A stretch of DNA of 16,315 nucleotides from Gammaproteobacteria bacterium (GCA_024639445.1 JAHEIJ010000015.1:1-16315), one strand, 5' to 3'. Shown: positions 1 through 7,494, counted from the first letter of the stretch. Numbers and translations: made by a program. The notes: a model not told the origin generated them from the letters alone.

Positions 1-2907
1 CACCAGATATTCAGGATTGACTCCTGTTCGTTTAAGTATCCGGGTAGTACTTTCAATAAAATCATTTTGACGAAATTGCATTGGACTGATATTGACCGCA
101 AGATGATTAATATTGCTGGACATGCAGAATTTACAGGCCGTATGAAGGATCCAGTTTCCTAATTCGAGGATTAATCCGGTTTCTTCAACAATCGGAATAA
201 ACTCTGTTGGGGAAACAATGCCTCTGGATGGATGCATCCAGCGAATAAGTGCCTCAGCACCATTAACACCCCCGTTATAATCAACCAGAGGTTGGTAATA
301 CATGGCGAACTGGCTATCTGTAATTGCGGTGCGTAGTTCTTTTTCAAGCAGTAATCTGTTATCAGCCTCAATTTGCATGTCAGGGTTATAAAAACAAATA
401 CTGTTTCGCCCCGAGGCTTTAGCCCGGTACATGGCGGCATCTGCTTGTTTTAATACATCTTCTGCAACATCATTATTTTCCGGATAAATGGTTATGCCCA
501 TGCTGGTTGTGATTACATGTTCATATCCATGTAATTTATAGGGATTATTAATTGTTAATTGAATTTTTTGAGCAACCTTTAGAGCCTGATCCATGGCTTG
601 GTGGCGCGTAGAATATTCTCCGGACAAAAGAACAACAAATTCATCACCTCCAAGTCGTGAAACAATATCGTCTTTGCGAATTGCAGATTTTAGTCTTTTT
701 GATAATTGTATTAGCAGTTCATCACCAATTGCATGTCCAAGTGAATCATTGAGTGTTTTGAAGTTATCAAGATCAAGGTATAAAAGCGTGCCAAATTGTT
801 TATGACGTTTTGCTACAAGTAGTTCGTGTTGAATGGCTTCTTGTAATAAACGCCGATTAGCCAAGCCGGTAAGGGGATCATAAAATGCAAGTTGGCGGAT
901 TTGGTCTTCTGACTTCATGCGTTCTGCATTTGTTAAGACCTGTATGAACTGGTCAGCGATTTCACCGGAGAAACGAATCTCGTCAGAGTGCCATTTACGC
1001 AGCCCGCCAATATGTTCAAAACAGACCACGCCTCTAAGCTTTCCGCCCACTCGTATTGGGCTGTCAAGTAAAGATGATATACTGTAGGCCTGTAAATAAT
1101 CCTTGAGTTCTTTGGTTCTGCTGTCGGTTAATGCATCGGACACAGCTATGGAGCGATCATTTTCAAGGGCAGTGAAGTACGAAGGATGATCTTTTACTTT
1201 TAACTCGAGGCTGTTGGTGTGGGACCCGTGCTTTGTATCATATAGGTCGACCAATTTTAGATGCTTGTGTTCATCATCAAATAGCCATATACCAGCACGT
1301 TCAATATTAATGACTTTTGCCGAAGATTTATTGATGATCTTTGCCGCCAGTTGTATGTCACCCTGGAACAGCGAATCATGCAGTGATAAATCAACAATTG
1401 CAGAATGTTGTTGTTCTACTCGGCTAACCTGGGACTCACGTATTGCCTGATTTTTCTTGCGATTTTCTATTTCCTGCTGAAGCTCATAAGTACGCTCAGT
1501 TACACGTTGCTCCAGTAATTCATGGTTTTGTCGCAGCAGGTTCTGAGCTTCAAAAAGTTTTTGGCTGCGACGATTAAACCAGAAAACCAAATTACCAAGT
1601 TCACCTTTGTCTGAGGTTTCCAGCTGTTTATTTTCGGAGTCATCAGACTGGGTAAGCATTTTCAACTGTTTTGACATTTGTTTGATTGGGCTGACAAGTA
1701 TACGGCGCACAAAAAACAACATTATAAGTAAAGAGATAAACATTACTATCAGTATCGAATAAATCAGATTTTTATATATGATGTTAGACGCCTCAATTGC
1801 TTTGCTATAAGGCATGACAGTTACAATTTTCCAGTAGGTTTTTGGCATTTCAAAAACCGCAGCATATGCTGGCTCACCCAGTAACATGTCTTTTTCCAGA
1901 AATAGTTGCTGATATTCCAGCTTTGATGTGGCAGTACTCTTTTGTGTTGTTGCCAGGGTGGCAGCGATTAACCTGGCTTCGTTATATTCTATCTGATAGC
2001 TATCATTTGCGATGCTGTTAGCTATATTCTCGTTATAAGTATTAAGTTTTACTGCATTGGTGACGAGTTGTTCAATCGTCATTTGAATAGCATTGGCATA
2101 AGGTACGAAATCTGGCTGTTCTTTTGCAAGCGCTTCGATTGTTATGAATTCTTCAGTTCGATTTCCTTGCGTATCGATACCATAGTCTTTTGTAATCTTT
2201 TCGTCAGGATAAGATAGAAATTTACCATTACGGTCAACCGCAAAGGCATAACCCCCAAAGGATTCGGAGATCTGCTCCAGAAAGGTATGTAAACCTTCCA
2301 ATTTCAAATCAATTGTAGATACACCATAAAATTCTTTTCTGCTATACATTGGTACCGTTACGGTAACCATTGGCTGGTACGAATAGGGGTCCATGTAGGA
2401 TTTTGACCAAAAAGGTCTGTCGTTTTGCGTATATTTGGCTGGCACATACCACTCTTCATGATGGTATCCCGGCCCGCTTGGGTTGTTATAGTCATCGAAG
2501 TACTGCAGTAAACTATCTTGGTCACGGCCCCAGAAAAAGCTATGACGCTCGATGTTGGACTCATACTTATATGGTTCAGGCCACAAACCACCGCCGGCAA
2601 TAAATGCCTCCGAACCTTCCAGGTCAATAACATGTTTCGCCAGTTTTTTTACGAGCGCATCATCAGGGGGTAATTCTTCGCCCAGGTTTGCGAGCGCGAT
2701 GGCAAGTGACTCAGCAAGCGCGATTCGGTTACCAAGCTCTGAAACGATATTCTGGCCGGATAATATGACTTGCTTGTAGGCCTGCTTATCGAGCAGATTC
2801 TTGCCAATAGTCGCAAAGACACCAAAAATTGCAGCGAGGATCAAAAGGAAGGAAATAATGAATACGGTGGGGATTTTAAACTGCAGGCTGTTCCAAAAGA
2901 CACGCAT
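1..2907 (-). CDS. dCACHE-HAMP-GAF-GGDEF-EAL cyclic-di-GMP enzyme (C-terminus cut by window edge)
   Basis: This is an inner-membrane sensor that should make and/or break c-di-GMP. The frame is open from an ATG at 2907 to base 1 (969 residues), so the gene continues off the left edge. Order: membrane helix about 12-32; periplasmic double-CACHE sensor about 35-375; second helix about 380-402; HAMP and coiled coil about 400-515; GAF about 520-660; GGDEF domain from DPLTGL near 676. The active-site GGDEF (753-757) is intact, with an RxxD inhibition site (RKDD, 744-747) five residues before it. The EAL motif is also intact (885-887, in GAEALIRW), and a later conserved NISP is visible, but half of the EAL domain lies outside. 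Both activities therefore look possible. In-frame stops just upstream fix the ATG as the first possible start; its ribosome site is weak. The CACHE ligand is unknown. Domain calls are firm; the direction of net activity is not known. Confidence 0.93.
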   Translation of the reverse strand, partial: MRVFWNSLQFKIPTVFIISFLLILAAIFGVFATIGKNLLDKQAYKQVILSGQNIVSELGNRIALAESLAIALANLGEELPPDDALVKKLAKHVIDLEGSEAFIAGGGLWPEPYKYESNIERHSFFWGRDQDSLLQYFDDYNNPSGPGYHHEEWYVPAKYTQNDRPFWSKSYMDPYSYQPMVTVTVPMYSRKEFYGVSTIDLKLEGLHTFLEQISESFGGYAFAVDRNGKFLSYPDEKITKDYGIDTQGNRTEEFITIEALAKEQPDFVPYANAIQMTIEQLVTNAVKLNTYNENIANSIANDSYQIEYNEARLIAATLATTQKSTATSKLEYQQLFLEKDMLLGEPAYAAVFEMPKTYWKIVTVMPYSKAIEASNIIYKNLIYSILIVMFISLLIMLFFVRRILVSPIKQMSKQLKMLTQSDDSENKQLETSDKGELGNLVFWFNRRSQKLFEAQNLLRQNHELLEQRVTERTYELQQEIENRKKNQAIRESQVSRVEQQHSAIVDLSLHDSLFQGDIQLAAKIINKSSAKVINIERAGIWLFDDEHKHLKLVDLYDTKHGSHTNSLELKVKDHPSYFTALENDRSIAVSDALTDSRTKELKDYLQAYSISSLLDSPIRVGGKLRGVVCFEHIGGLRKWHSDEIRFSGEIADQFIQVLTNAERMKSEDQIRQLAFYDPLTGLANRRLLQEAIQHELLVAKRHKQFGTLLYLDLDNFKTLNDSLGHAIGDELLIQLSKRLKSAIRKDDIVSRLGGDEFVVLLSGEYSTRHQAMDQALKVAQKIQLTINNPYKLHGYEHVITTSMGITIYPENNDVAEDVLKQADAAMYRAKASGRNSICFYNPDMQIEADNRLLLEKELRTAITDSQFAMYYQPLVDYNGGVNGAEALIRWMHPSRGIVSPTEFIPIVEETGLILELGNWILHTACKFCMSSNINHLAVNISPMQFRQNDFIESTTRILKRTGVNPEYLV

Positions 2908-2974
2908 TCATCAAGTTTAGCATCGGAACTTCCAGGTTCTGTATATGTAGAGCCATAGATTTGCAATATTTTGT

Positions 2975-3003
2975 GTCATAAGACCAGATGAAAAAAATAT
3001 CAA
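2975..3003 (-). promoter_or_regulatory. candidate sigma70 promoter for the c-di-GMP enzyme gene
   Basis: Read on the minus strand, TTGATA (3003-2998), a 17-base spacer and TATGAC (2980-2975) precede the ATG at 2907 by about 60 bases. The -35 matches 5 of 6 and the -10 matches 4 of 6 consensus bases. It is assigned by pattern only. Confidence 0.35.
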
Positions 3004-3058
3004 AACGAGGAAAAACATGGACTTACAGAGTTTGAAGGGGTATTTATTTTTGAATTTA

Positions 3059-3083
3059 ATACTTGACATATTTAGTCGGTTAT
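3059..3083 (+). promoter_or_regulatory. IscR type 1-like operator overlapping the dsrC/tusE-like promoter
   Basis: The 17-base core TTGACATATTTAGTCGG (3063-3079) fits the type 1 IscR core YYGACTRWWWYAGTCRR at 15 of 17 positions, and the flanks (ATA before, TAT ending at 3083) also fit. The consensus is recalled from published E. coli work, not searched. The site covers the -35 box, a position expected for repression. A near-identical core lies before the rhodanese gene at 10955-10971. Another Rrf2-family regulator could be the true ligand. Confidence 0.5.
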
Positions 3084-3091
3084 AATTTAAT
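3063..3091 (+). promoter_or_regulatory. sigma70 promoter of the dsrC/tusE-like gene
   Basis: TTGACA (3063-3068, perfect -35) is followed by 17 bases and TTTAAT (3086-3091, 5 of 6). A TATAAT at 3081-3086 is only 12 bases from the -35 and so less likely to pair with it. The transcript would start near 3098, giving a leader of about 70 bases. Confidence 0.6.
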
Positions 3092-3168
3092 GCATGTCAA
3101 CTTGGCAGGGTAATTAACCTGCTGTTATTTGATTCTGCAACAAATGAATATGAGTGAGGTAAACAGGT

Positions 3169-3462
3169 ATGACACTTCCAGCACGTGATGGGGATGGCTA
3201 TCTCGTCGACATGAATATCTGGTCACCTGAGATTGGTAAAGCCATGGCCGAGGTCGATGGGATCGAAATCGATGAGATTAAATGGGAACAAATCCTAAAA
3301 GCACGTGAGTACTTCGAAGAATACAGCGTGGTTCCACCTATACGGAAGTTTGCAAAATTTCTGGGAGCAAATCAAAAAGATATCTTCAAGATGTGGATGA
3401 CAGGCCCGATGAAGCCAATTACCAAATATGGTGGCTTACCCAAACCAACGGGTTGCGTCTAA
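3169..3462 (+). CDS. DsrC/TusE-family sulfur carrier, single-cysteine form
   Basis: This is a small cytoplasmic protein of the DsrC/TusE family, which carries sulfur as a persulfide on a C-terminal cysteine, either for tRNA 2-thiouridine synthesis (TusE) or in dissimilatory sulfur metabolism (DsrC). The C-terminus ends GLPKPTGCV, so the penultimate Cys96 is present. The second redox cysteine of true DsrC, 11 residues earlier, is threonine (Thr85), as in TusE. At 97 residues it is shorter than usual members (about 105-112). The loop before the C-terminal arm, which in DsrC and TusE carries a Lys/Gly-rich stretch, is several residues shorter. The start is set by GTGAGGT at 3154-3160, 8 bases before the ATG. 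The gene is monocistronic, with its own promoter, an IscR-like site and a terminator. No dsrAB or tusBCD genes are nearby. A regulatory member of the family is an alternative role. Confidence 0.88.
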   Translation: MTLPARDGDGYLVDMNIWSPEIGKAMAEVDGIEIDEIKWEQILKAREYFEEYSVVPPIRKFAKFLGANQKDIFKMWMTGPMKPITKYGGLPKPTGCV

Positions 3463-3490
3463 TTCAGACCCAGATGGATTGAAATTATAT

Positions 3491-3520
3491 AAGGCCGGTT
3501 TTTAACCGGCCTTTTTATTT
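3491..3520 (+). terminator. intrinsic terminator after the dsrC/tusE-like gene
   Basis: A perfect 10-bp stem, AAGGCCGGTT and AACCGGCCTT with a TTT loop, is followed by TTTATTT. It closes the gene ending at 3462. The hairpin resembles the one after the rhodanese gene. Confidence 0.9.
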
Positions 3521-3534
3521 CATATACTGTTGGT

Positions 3535-4392
3535 ATGAATTGCCGTTTTTACGTGTATCTGCAGATTGCTACCGTTCTCACAGCTTGCGCATCCGCTGAG
3601 CAAGGTGATCGCACCATGAATCTGGAACAGAGTGTCTGTGGATTGAAAGAACCCCTGTTATTCTGGTTGTGGAGTAACCAGGCCGGTAGCCCGGACGAAA
3701 AACGCCTGAAGGGATTAAGCAATGTTGTTGATATTTCATTTAAATCTATAGATGGCAGGACTCTGCATGGATATCAGCTTGCAGCAAATACGAGCAGCAG
3801 CAAGTCACTAACAAGCAGGCCAAAAGGTTATCTGTTGATAATACAGGGTAACGCAATGTTGGCAGACCAGATACTGCCAGCATTTCGTTCCTATGCTGAA
3901 GCCGGTTATGATGTATATCTTTATGATTACCGTGGTTATGGTCGATCGGAAGGTAAGCGGCGGTTAAAGGCGATCGTGAATGATTATAAAGCTATTATCA
4001 CTTCGCTCAACGCCGGGCCTTATGAACAAAAACTGGTTTATGCCATGTCATTAGGTGGGATAGTTCTATTAGATGCGTTATCTGATGAGCTGGCACTGGA
4101 CCGGGTTGTGATTGACTCCAGTCCGAGTCGTTTATCCACATATGGGTGTCCGGCTCGTTATGATCCAGTAAGTCATTTACCATTAGATTGCAGTAATTTT
4201 ATGTTTATTGTTGGGAAGCAAGATCGGGTAGTATCTCCGGATATGTCGCGGGAAATGGTAGAAAAGGCGCAGCAACGAGGAGCACAGGTACTAATAGATC
4301 CTGAATACTCTCATCCGTTTATGGACTTGAACTGGACTGTACATCAAAGGCGTATGGGCATAATTGAAGAGTATCTGTTGCAGAATAAATAG
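3535..4392 (+). CDS. alpha/beta hydrolase, predicted lipoprotein
   Basis: This 285-residue serine hydrolase is probably attached to the cell envelope. The first 18 residues form a short hydrophobic signal ending in a lipobox (LTAC, Cys18), which supports the start at 3535 over Met28. The fold signature follows: an oxyanion-type loop IQGNAM; DYRGYGRSEG; the nucleophile elbow YAMSLGG with Ser172, where the first Gly of GxSxG is Ala; acid Asp230 in GKQDRVV; and His260 in SHPFMD. Substrate is unknown; it resembles the lysophospholipase-like or BEM46-like group only in general. The gene starts 14 bases after the terminator of the preceding gene and lacks a Shine-Dalgarno sequence, while a TATACT lies directly in front of it (see findings). 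yheT, another hydrolase of the same fold, follows after 39 bases. Confidence 0.85.
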   Translation: MNCRFYVYLQIATVLTACASAEQGDRTMNLEQSVCGLKEPLLFWLWSNQAGSPDEKRLKGLSNVVDISFKSIDGRTLHGYQLAANTSSSKSLTSRPKGYLLIIQGNAMLADQILPAFRSYAEAGYDVYLYDYRGYGRSEGKRRLKAIVNDYKAIITSLNAGPYEQKLVYAMSLGGIVLLDALSDELALDRVVIDSSPSRLSTYGCPARYDPVSHLPLDCSNFMFIVGKQDRVVSPDMSREMVEKAQQRGAQVLIDPEYSHPFMDLNWTVHQRRMGIIEEYLLQNK

Positions 4393-4431
4393 TCAGACTA
4401 ATTTGCATTCATCAAATATTGTGGATGAGTC

Positions 4432-5412
4432 ATGATAAAAACCAGCGATTTTCAACCGGCAATATTTGCTGCAAACCGGCATATACAAACATTTCTACCG
4501 ATTTTGCTGCGTAGCAATTCTGCTATTCACGGTATATATCAGCAAATAACATTACCTGATGGCGACTTTCTTGATCTTGCCTGGAACAAAATTCCTGCCA
4601 GGATGGATTCAAAACCGCTTGTTGTGATTTTTCATGGTTTGGAAGGCTCAATCAATTCGCCTTACGCAAAGGGCATGATGCTTGCGTTGGATAAACTTGG
4701 TTGGAATGTTGTCTTGATGCATTTCAGAAATTGTTCTGATCGAGTAAATCTTGCGGCCCGGACTTATCACAGTGGTGAGACAGAAGATGCGAGCTACTTT
4801 CTCGGCTGGTTGCGGGAATTTTATCCGCAATCACCACTGCTTGCAGTTGGTTACTCGCTGGGTGGCAATATGTTACTCAAGCTGTTAGGCGACAAGAAAA
4901 CTGATGTTCCTCTGCATGCGGCAGTTGCTGTAAGTGTACCTTTATTACTAAATGTTTGTGCCGATCAGATGGGTAGCGGATTTTCGAAAGTTTATCAGCA
5001 TTACTTATTACAAAAAATGAAACGCAAGTTAATTTCCAAGTTTCAGCAACATGATTATCAGGGCCTGATTGGTCTGAGCCAGAAAGATGTTCAAGGCATT
5101 AAGGACTTCTGGGAGTTTGATAACGCATTCACGGCCCCAATAAACGGATTTGACGGGGCACAGGATTACTATATGAAATCGAGTTCGCGCCAATATCTAG
5201 GTGGAATCCAAATACCAACATTGATAATCCAATCAATGGATGATCCATTTATGACTCCAGAAGTTATTCCGCATGAAAATGAACTGTCTGACAGTGTTTG
5301 TCTTGAACTTAGTCAGCAAGGTGGGCATGTTGGGTTTGTCAGCGGTCAACTGTGGAAACCCCGATTCTGGTTGGAGCAAAGAATTCCAGAGTATTTTTCC
5401 AGTATTTTATAA
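4432..5412 (+). CDS. yheT: YheT-family alpha/beta hydrolase
   Basis: This 326-residue cytoplasmic hydrolase belongs to the AB-hydrolase-4 (YheT/ABHD) family. It has the usual length and layout: the N-terminal FxAANRHIQTFLP segment typical of YheT, HGLEGS (His68) for the oxyanion hole, GYSLGG with nucleophile Ser142, the acid in MDDPF (Asp270 or Asp271), and catalytic His299 in GGHVGF. The full triad is present, so it should be active as an esterase or lipase-like enzyme; the physiological substrate of YheT is not established. The RBS is weak (GGATGAG before the ATG). It lies 39 bases after the lipoprotein hydrolase, so the two may be co-transcribed. Confidence 0.93.
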   Translation: MIKTSDFQPAIFAANRHIQTFLPILLRSNSAIHGIYQQITLPDGDFLDLAWNKIPARMDSKPLVVIFHGLEGSINSPYAKGMMLALDKLGWNVVLMHFRNCSDRVNLAARTYHSGETEDASYFLGWLREFYPQSPLLAVGYSLGGNMLLKLLGDKKTDVPLHAAVAVSVPLLLNVCADQMGSGFSKVYQHYLLQKMKRKLISKFQQHDYQGLIGLSQKDVQGIKDFWEFDNAFTAPINGFDGAQDYYMKSSSRQYLGGIQIPTLIIQSMDDPFMTPEVIPHENELSDSVCLELSQQGGHVGFVSGQLWKPRFWLEQRIPEYFSSIL

Positions 5413-5417
5413 AGTTA

Positions 5418-5441
5418 TTCAGCAAGCATTAACTGGCTGAA
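5418..5441. terminator. weak hairpin between converging genes
   Basis: TTCAGC and GCTGAA, with a 12-base loop, occupy the 31-base gap between yheT and the converging small gene. There is no long T-tract, so termination is only a possibility. Confidence 0.25.
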
Positions 5442-5443
5442 AC

Positions 5444-5698
5444 TTATTGTTCCAGCTTTATTCCCCGGGCATCATAGAGAGTTAATTCCCAGCGGTTAGA
5501 TGCTACATCGTGACGTAATATGTAAATGCCATCATCATCACCTCGCAGTTTGAAGTACCTGTGGTCGGGTTCAAGCCATTGATCAATAACTTCAAGCACT
5601 TCAATGCTACGTGTGCCGATTGAAAAACGACGCGGTGTTTCCTCGCCTCGATAACCGGCATAGCATTCAACTTGAAGCGAAAGCGAATCTTTGGTCAT
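5444..5698 (-). CDS. small cytoplasmic protein of unknown function
   Basis: This is an 84-residue soluble protein with no signal peptide or membrane segment. The sequence alternates short hydrophobic and charged stretches (RRFSIGTRSIEVLEVIDQW, RYFKLRGDDDGIYILRHD, WELTLYD), which suggests an all-beta fold. I do not recognise a named family and give no function. It is judged real because no other frame here is convincing, its composition is protein-like, and the leader upstream contains ordered palindromes. It converges on yheT and diverges from the SulP gene. No Shine-Dalgarno is visible; the bases before the ATG are instead part of a perfect inverted repeat (5701-5713). Confidence 0.75.
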   Translation of the reverse strand: MTKDSLSLQVECYAGYRGEETPRRFSIGTRSIEVLEVIDQWLEPDHRYFKLRGDDDGIYILRHDVASNRWELTLYDARGIKLEQ

Positions 5699-5700
5699 AA

Positions 5701-5745
5701 GAGATTGAATCTCATTTAGAATCTAATATCTTACTTAGTCACTAA
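5701..5745. promoter_or_regulatory. cluster of three short perfect palindromes upstream of the 84-residue gene
   Basis: GAGATT-G-AATCTC (5701-5713), TTAGA-A-TCTAA (5716-5726) and TTAGT-C-ACTAA (5735-5745) are perfect odd-length inverted repeats in a 45-base stretch of the leader. The first two also share a GAATCT direct repeat. They may be operator sites or structure in the mRNA leader. Confidence 0.35.
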
Positions 5746-5893
5746 AAACAGATTATCAATGGCTTAGCCAACTAATTCGGCAAAGAAGTGCATTTTGACG
5801 CCTGATATCAAGACAAATCAGCATTTATGATTAGCGACCATTCTGCTAGACTGCGCAGCATTTTTTGCATCGCTTATTTTTCAGGGGTCAACA
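5746..5893. other. divergent intergenic region before the SulP gene
   Basis: This is the rest of the 195-base gap between the leftward 84-residue gene and the SulP gene. A TTGACG (5795-5800) and a TATGAT (5826-5831) are present but 25 bases apart, so no promoter is assigned. AGGGG at 5883-5887 is the SulP ribosome site, 6 bases before its ATG. Confidence 0.5.
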
Positions 5894-7423
5894 ATGTTCA
5901 ATCTGGGCTGCGCCAGTCGTGTCTGTTTTAAAAATGAAATCCTCTCAGGACTGACCGTGGCGCTTGCGTTGGTGCCGGAAGCGGTAGCCTTTGCTTTTGT
6001 GGCTGGAGTTGATCCCTTGGTAGGCTTATATGCCGCATTTATGGTGGGATTATTGGCGGCATCCTTTGGTGGTCGGCCAGGGATGATATCCGGTGCCACG
6101 GGCGCGATGGCGGTGGTCATGGTTTCGCTGGTGGCCGAGCATGGCGTCGAATATCTATTCGCTGCAGTTGTACTTACCGGCTTGATTCAAATTGGCGCGG
6201 GATTATTACGTTTGGGTAAATACATACGGATAGTCCCTTATCCGGTCATGCTGGGGTTCGTGAACGGGTTGGCGATAGTTATTTTCCTTGCACAATTTCA
6301 AAACTTTCAGGTCAGTTTGCCGGATGGTAGTAAGGAATGGATGAGCGGATCCGCTTTATGGATTTTTCTTGGTTTAATTATACTTACCATGTTGATTATC
6401 CACTATTTACCAAAAATCACTGGCGCTTTTCCTGCTTCACTTGCAGCCATCATTGTTGTTTCGCTACTGGTGATTGGTTTTGACGTGAACACCAACACGG
6501 TAGGTGATCTGGCCTCGATAGAAGGCGGGCTGCCAGTATTTAGTATCCCGTCTGTGCCTTTCAACCTGGAAACACTGAGTATTATTCTGCCTTATGCAGT
6601 GATTCTGGCGGCAGTGGGTTTAATCGAGTCCCTCCTGACTCTAAGCCTGATCGATGATGTCACCAATACCCGTGGTCGGGGTAATCGTGAATGTATCGGT
6701 CAGGGAGTCGCCAATACAGTGACCGGTTTTTTTGGTGGCATGGGTGGTTGTGCCATGATCGGTCAAAGTATGATTAATATTAACTCGGGTGGGCGCCAGC
6801 GCCTGTCGGGAATTTCAGCAGCATTGTTCCTATTAGCATTTATTCTGTTTGCCTCCAGTCTGATTGAGAAAATTCCCATGGCGGCTTTGGTAGGGGTCAT
6901 GTTTATTGTGGTGTTGGCAACCTTTGAGTGGTCCAGTCTACGGATTATTGGAAAAATACCCCGCTCGGACGCGTTTGTCCTGGTACTGGTATCTGGAGTG
7001 ACAGTCATGACAGACCTGGCCATCGCGGTGATTGTTGGCGTGATCGTTTCAGCGCTTGTTTTTGCCTGGGAGCATGCCAGACATATCAATGTAAAGGGGT
7101 ATGACGATGAAAATGGTTCACGTATCTATGAGTTAAATGGTCCATTGTTTTTCGGTTCGGTGAAAAGTTTCCTGGAACTGTTTAATCCGGATCAGGATCC
7201 TGATGATGTCATTATCGAGTTTCAGAATTCCCGTGTTGCAGATCATTCGGCGATTGAAGCTATTGATAATCTGGCTGAAAAATATATCAAGGCCGGCAAA
7301 ACGCTGCACTTGCGCCACCTGAGTACCGAATGCCGGGCCTTGTTAAAAAAAGCCGGTGATTTGGTCGAGGTTAATGTCATGGAGGATCCGCGTTATCATG
7401 TTGCAGACGACCAGTTAGCATAA
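5894..7423 (+). CDS. SulP-family anion transporter with STAS domain
   Basis: This 509-residue inner-membrane transporter is of the SulP/SLC26 family, which moves sulfate, bicarbonate or dicarboxylates, usually with H+ or Na+. The N-terminal signature (GLTVALALVPEAVAFAF, residues about 19-35) is followed by many membrane helices to about 395. The core-domain segments ISGATGAMAV and GGMGGCAMIGQSMINI are conserved. A STAS domain follows from about residue 400, with the usual IIEFQNSRVADHSAIEAI stretch. Membrane domain and STAS are both complete. The start is set by AGGGGT at 5883-5888. The gene stands alone, ending at a strong terminator. The substrate cannot be read from the sequence; sulfate would fit sulfur metabolism and bicarbonate would fit carbon fixation, but neither is shown here. 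Confidence 0.95.
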   Translation: MFNLGCASRVCFKNEILSGLTVALALVPEAVAFAFVAGVDPLVGLYAAFMVGLLAASFGGRPGMISGATGAMAVVMVSLVAEHGVEYLFAAVVLTGLIQIGAGLLRLGKYIRIVPYPVMLGFVNGLAIVIFLAQFQNFQVSLPDGSKEWMSGSALWIFLGLIILTMLIIHYLPKITGAFPASLAAIIVVSLLVIGFDVNTNTVGDLASIEGGLPVFSIPSVPFNLETLSIILPYAVILAAVGLIESLLTLSLIDDVTNTRGRGNRECIGQGVANTVTGFFGGMGGCAMIGQSMININSGGRQRLSGISAALFLLAFILFASSLIEKIPMAALVGVMFIVVLATFEWSSLRIIGKIPRSDAFVLVLVSGVTVMTDLAIAVIVGVIVSALVFAWEHARHINVKGYDDENGSRIYELNGPLFFGSVKSFLELFNPDQDPDDVIIEFQNSRVADHSAIEAIDNLAEKYIKAGKTLHLRHLSTECRALLKKAGDLVEVNVMEDPRYHVADDQLA

Positions 7424-7447
7424 AGCCAGATTTAATGCTTGTGATAT

Positions 7448-7475
7448 AAAAAGCCCGCAACAGCGGGCTTTTTTA
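7448..7475. terminator. bidirectional terminator between SulP and HIG1-like genes
   Basis: AAAAGCCCGC and GCGGGCTTTT with an ACA(A)-type loop form a GC-rich stem with A-tract on one side and T-tract on the other, so it can serve both the rightward SulP gene (ends 7423) and the leftward small gene (ends 7495). Confidence 0.88.
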
Positions 7476-7494
7476 TTGGTGGCTAAATAGACCG

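Noticed and set aside
593..1450. Rightward ORFs inside the c-di-GMP enzyme gene
   Set aside because: They are shadows of a gene with clear GAF and GGDEF motifs on the other strand and have unlikely composition.
2919..3017. A 33-codon ORF on the minus strand, in frame with the c-di-GMP enzyme gene
   Set aside because: It is separated from that gene by three in-frame stops, has no ribosome site and overlaps the candidate promoter; it is probably chance.
5728..5745. A third IscR-like site near TTACTTAGTCACTAA before the 84-residue gene
   Set aside because: Only the AGTC half matches; the GACT half is missing.
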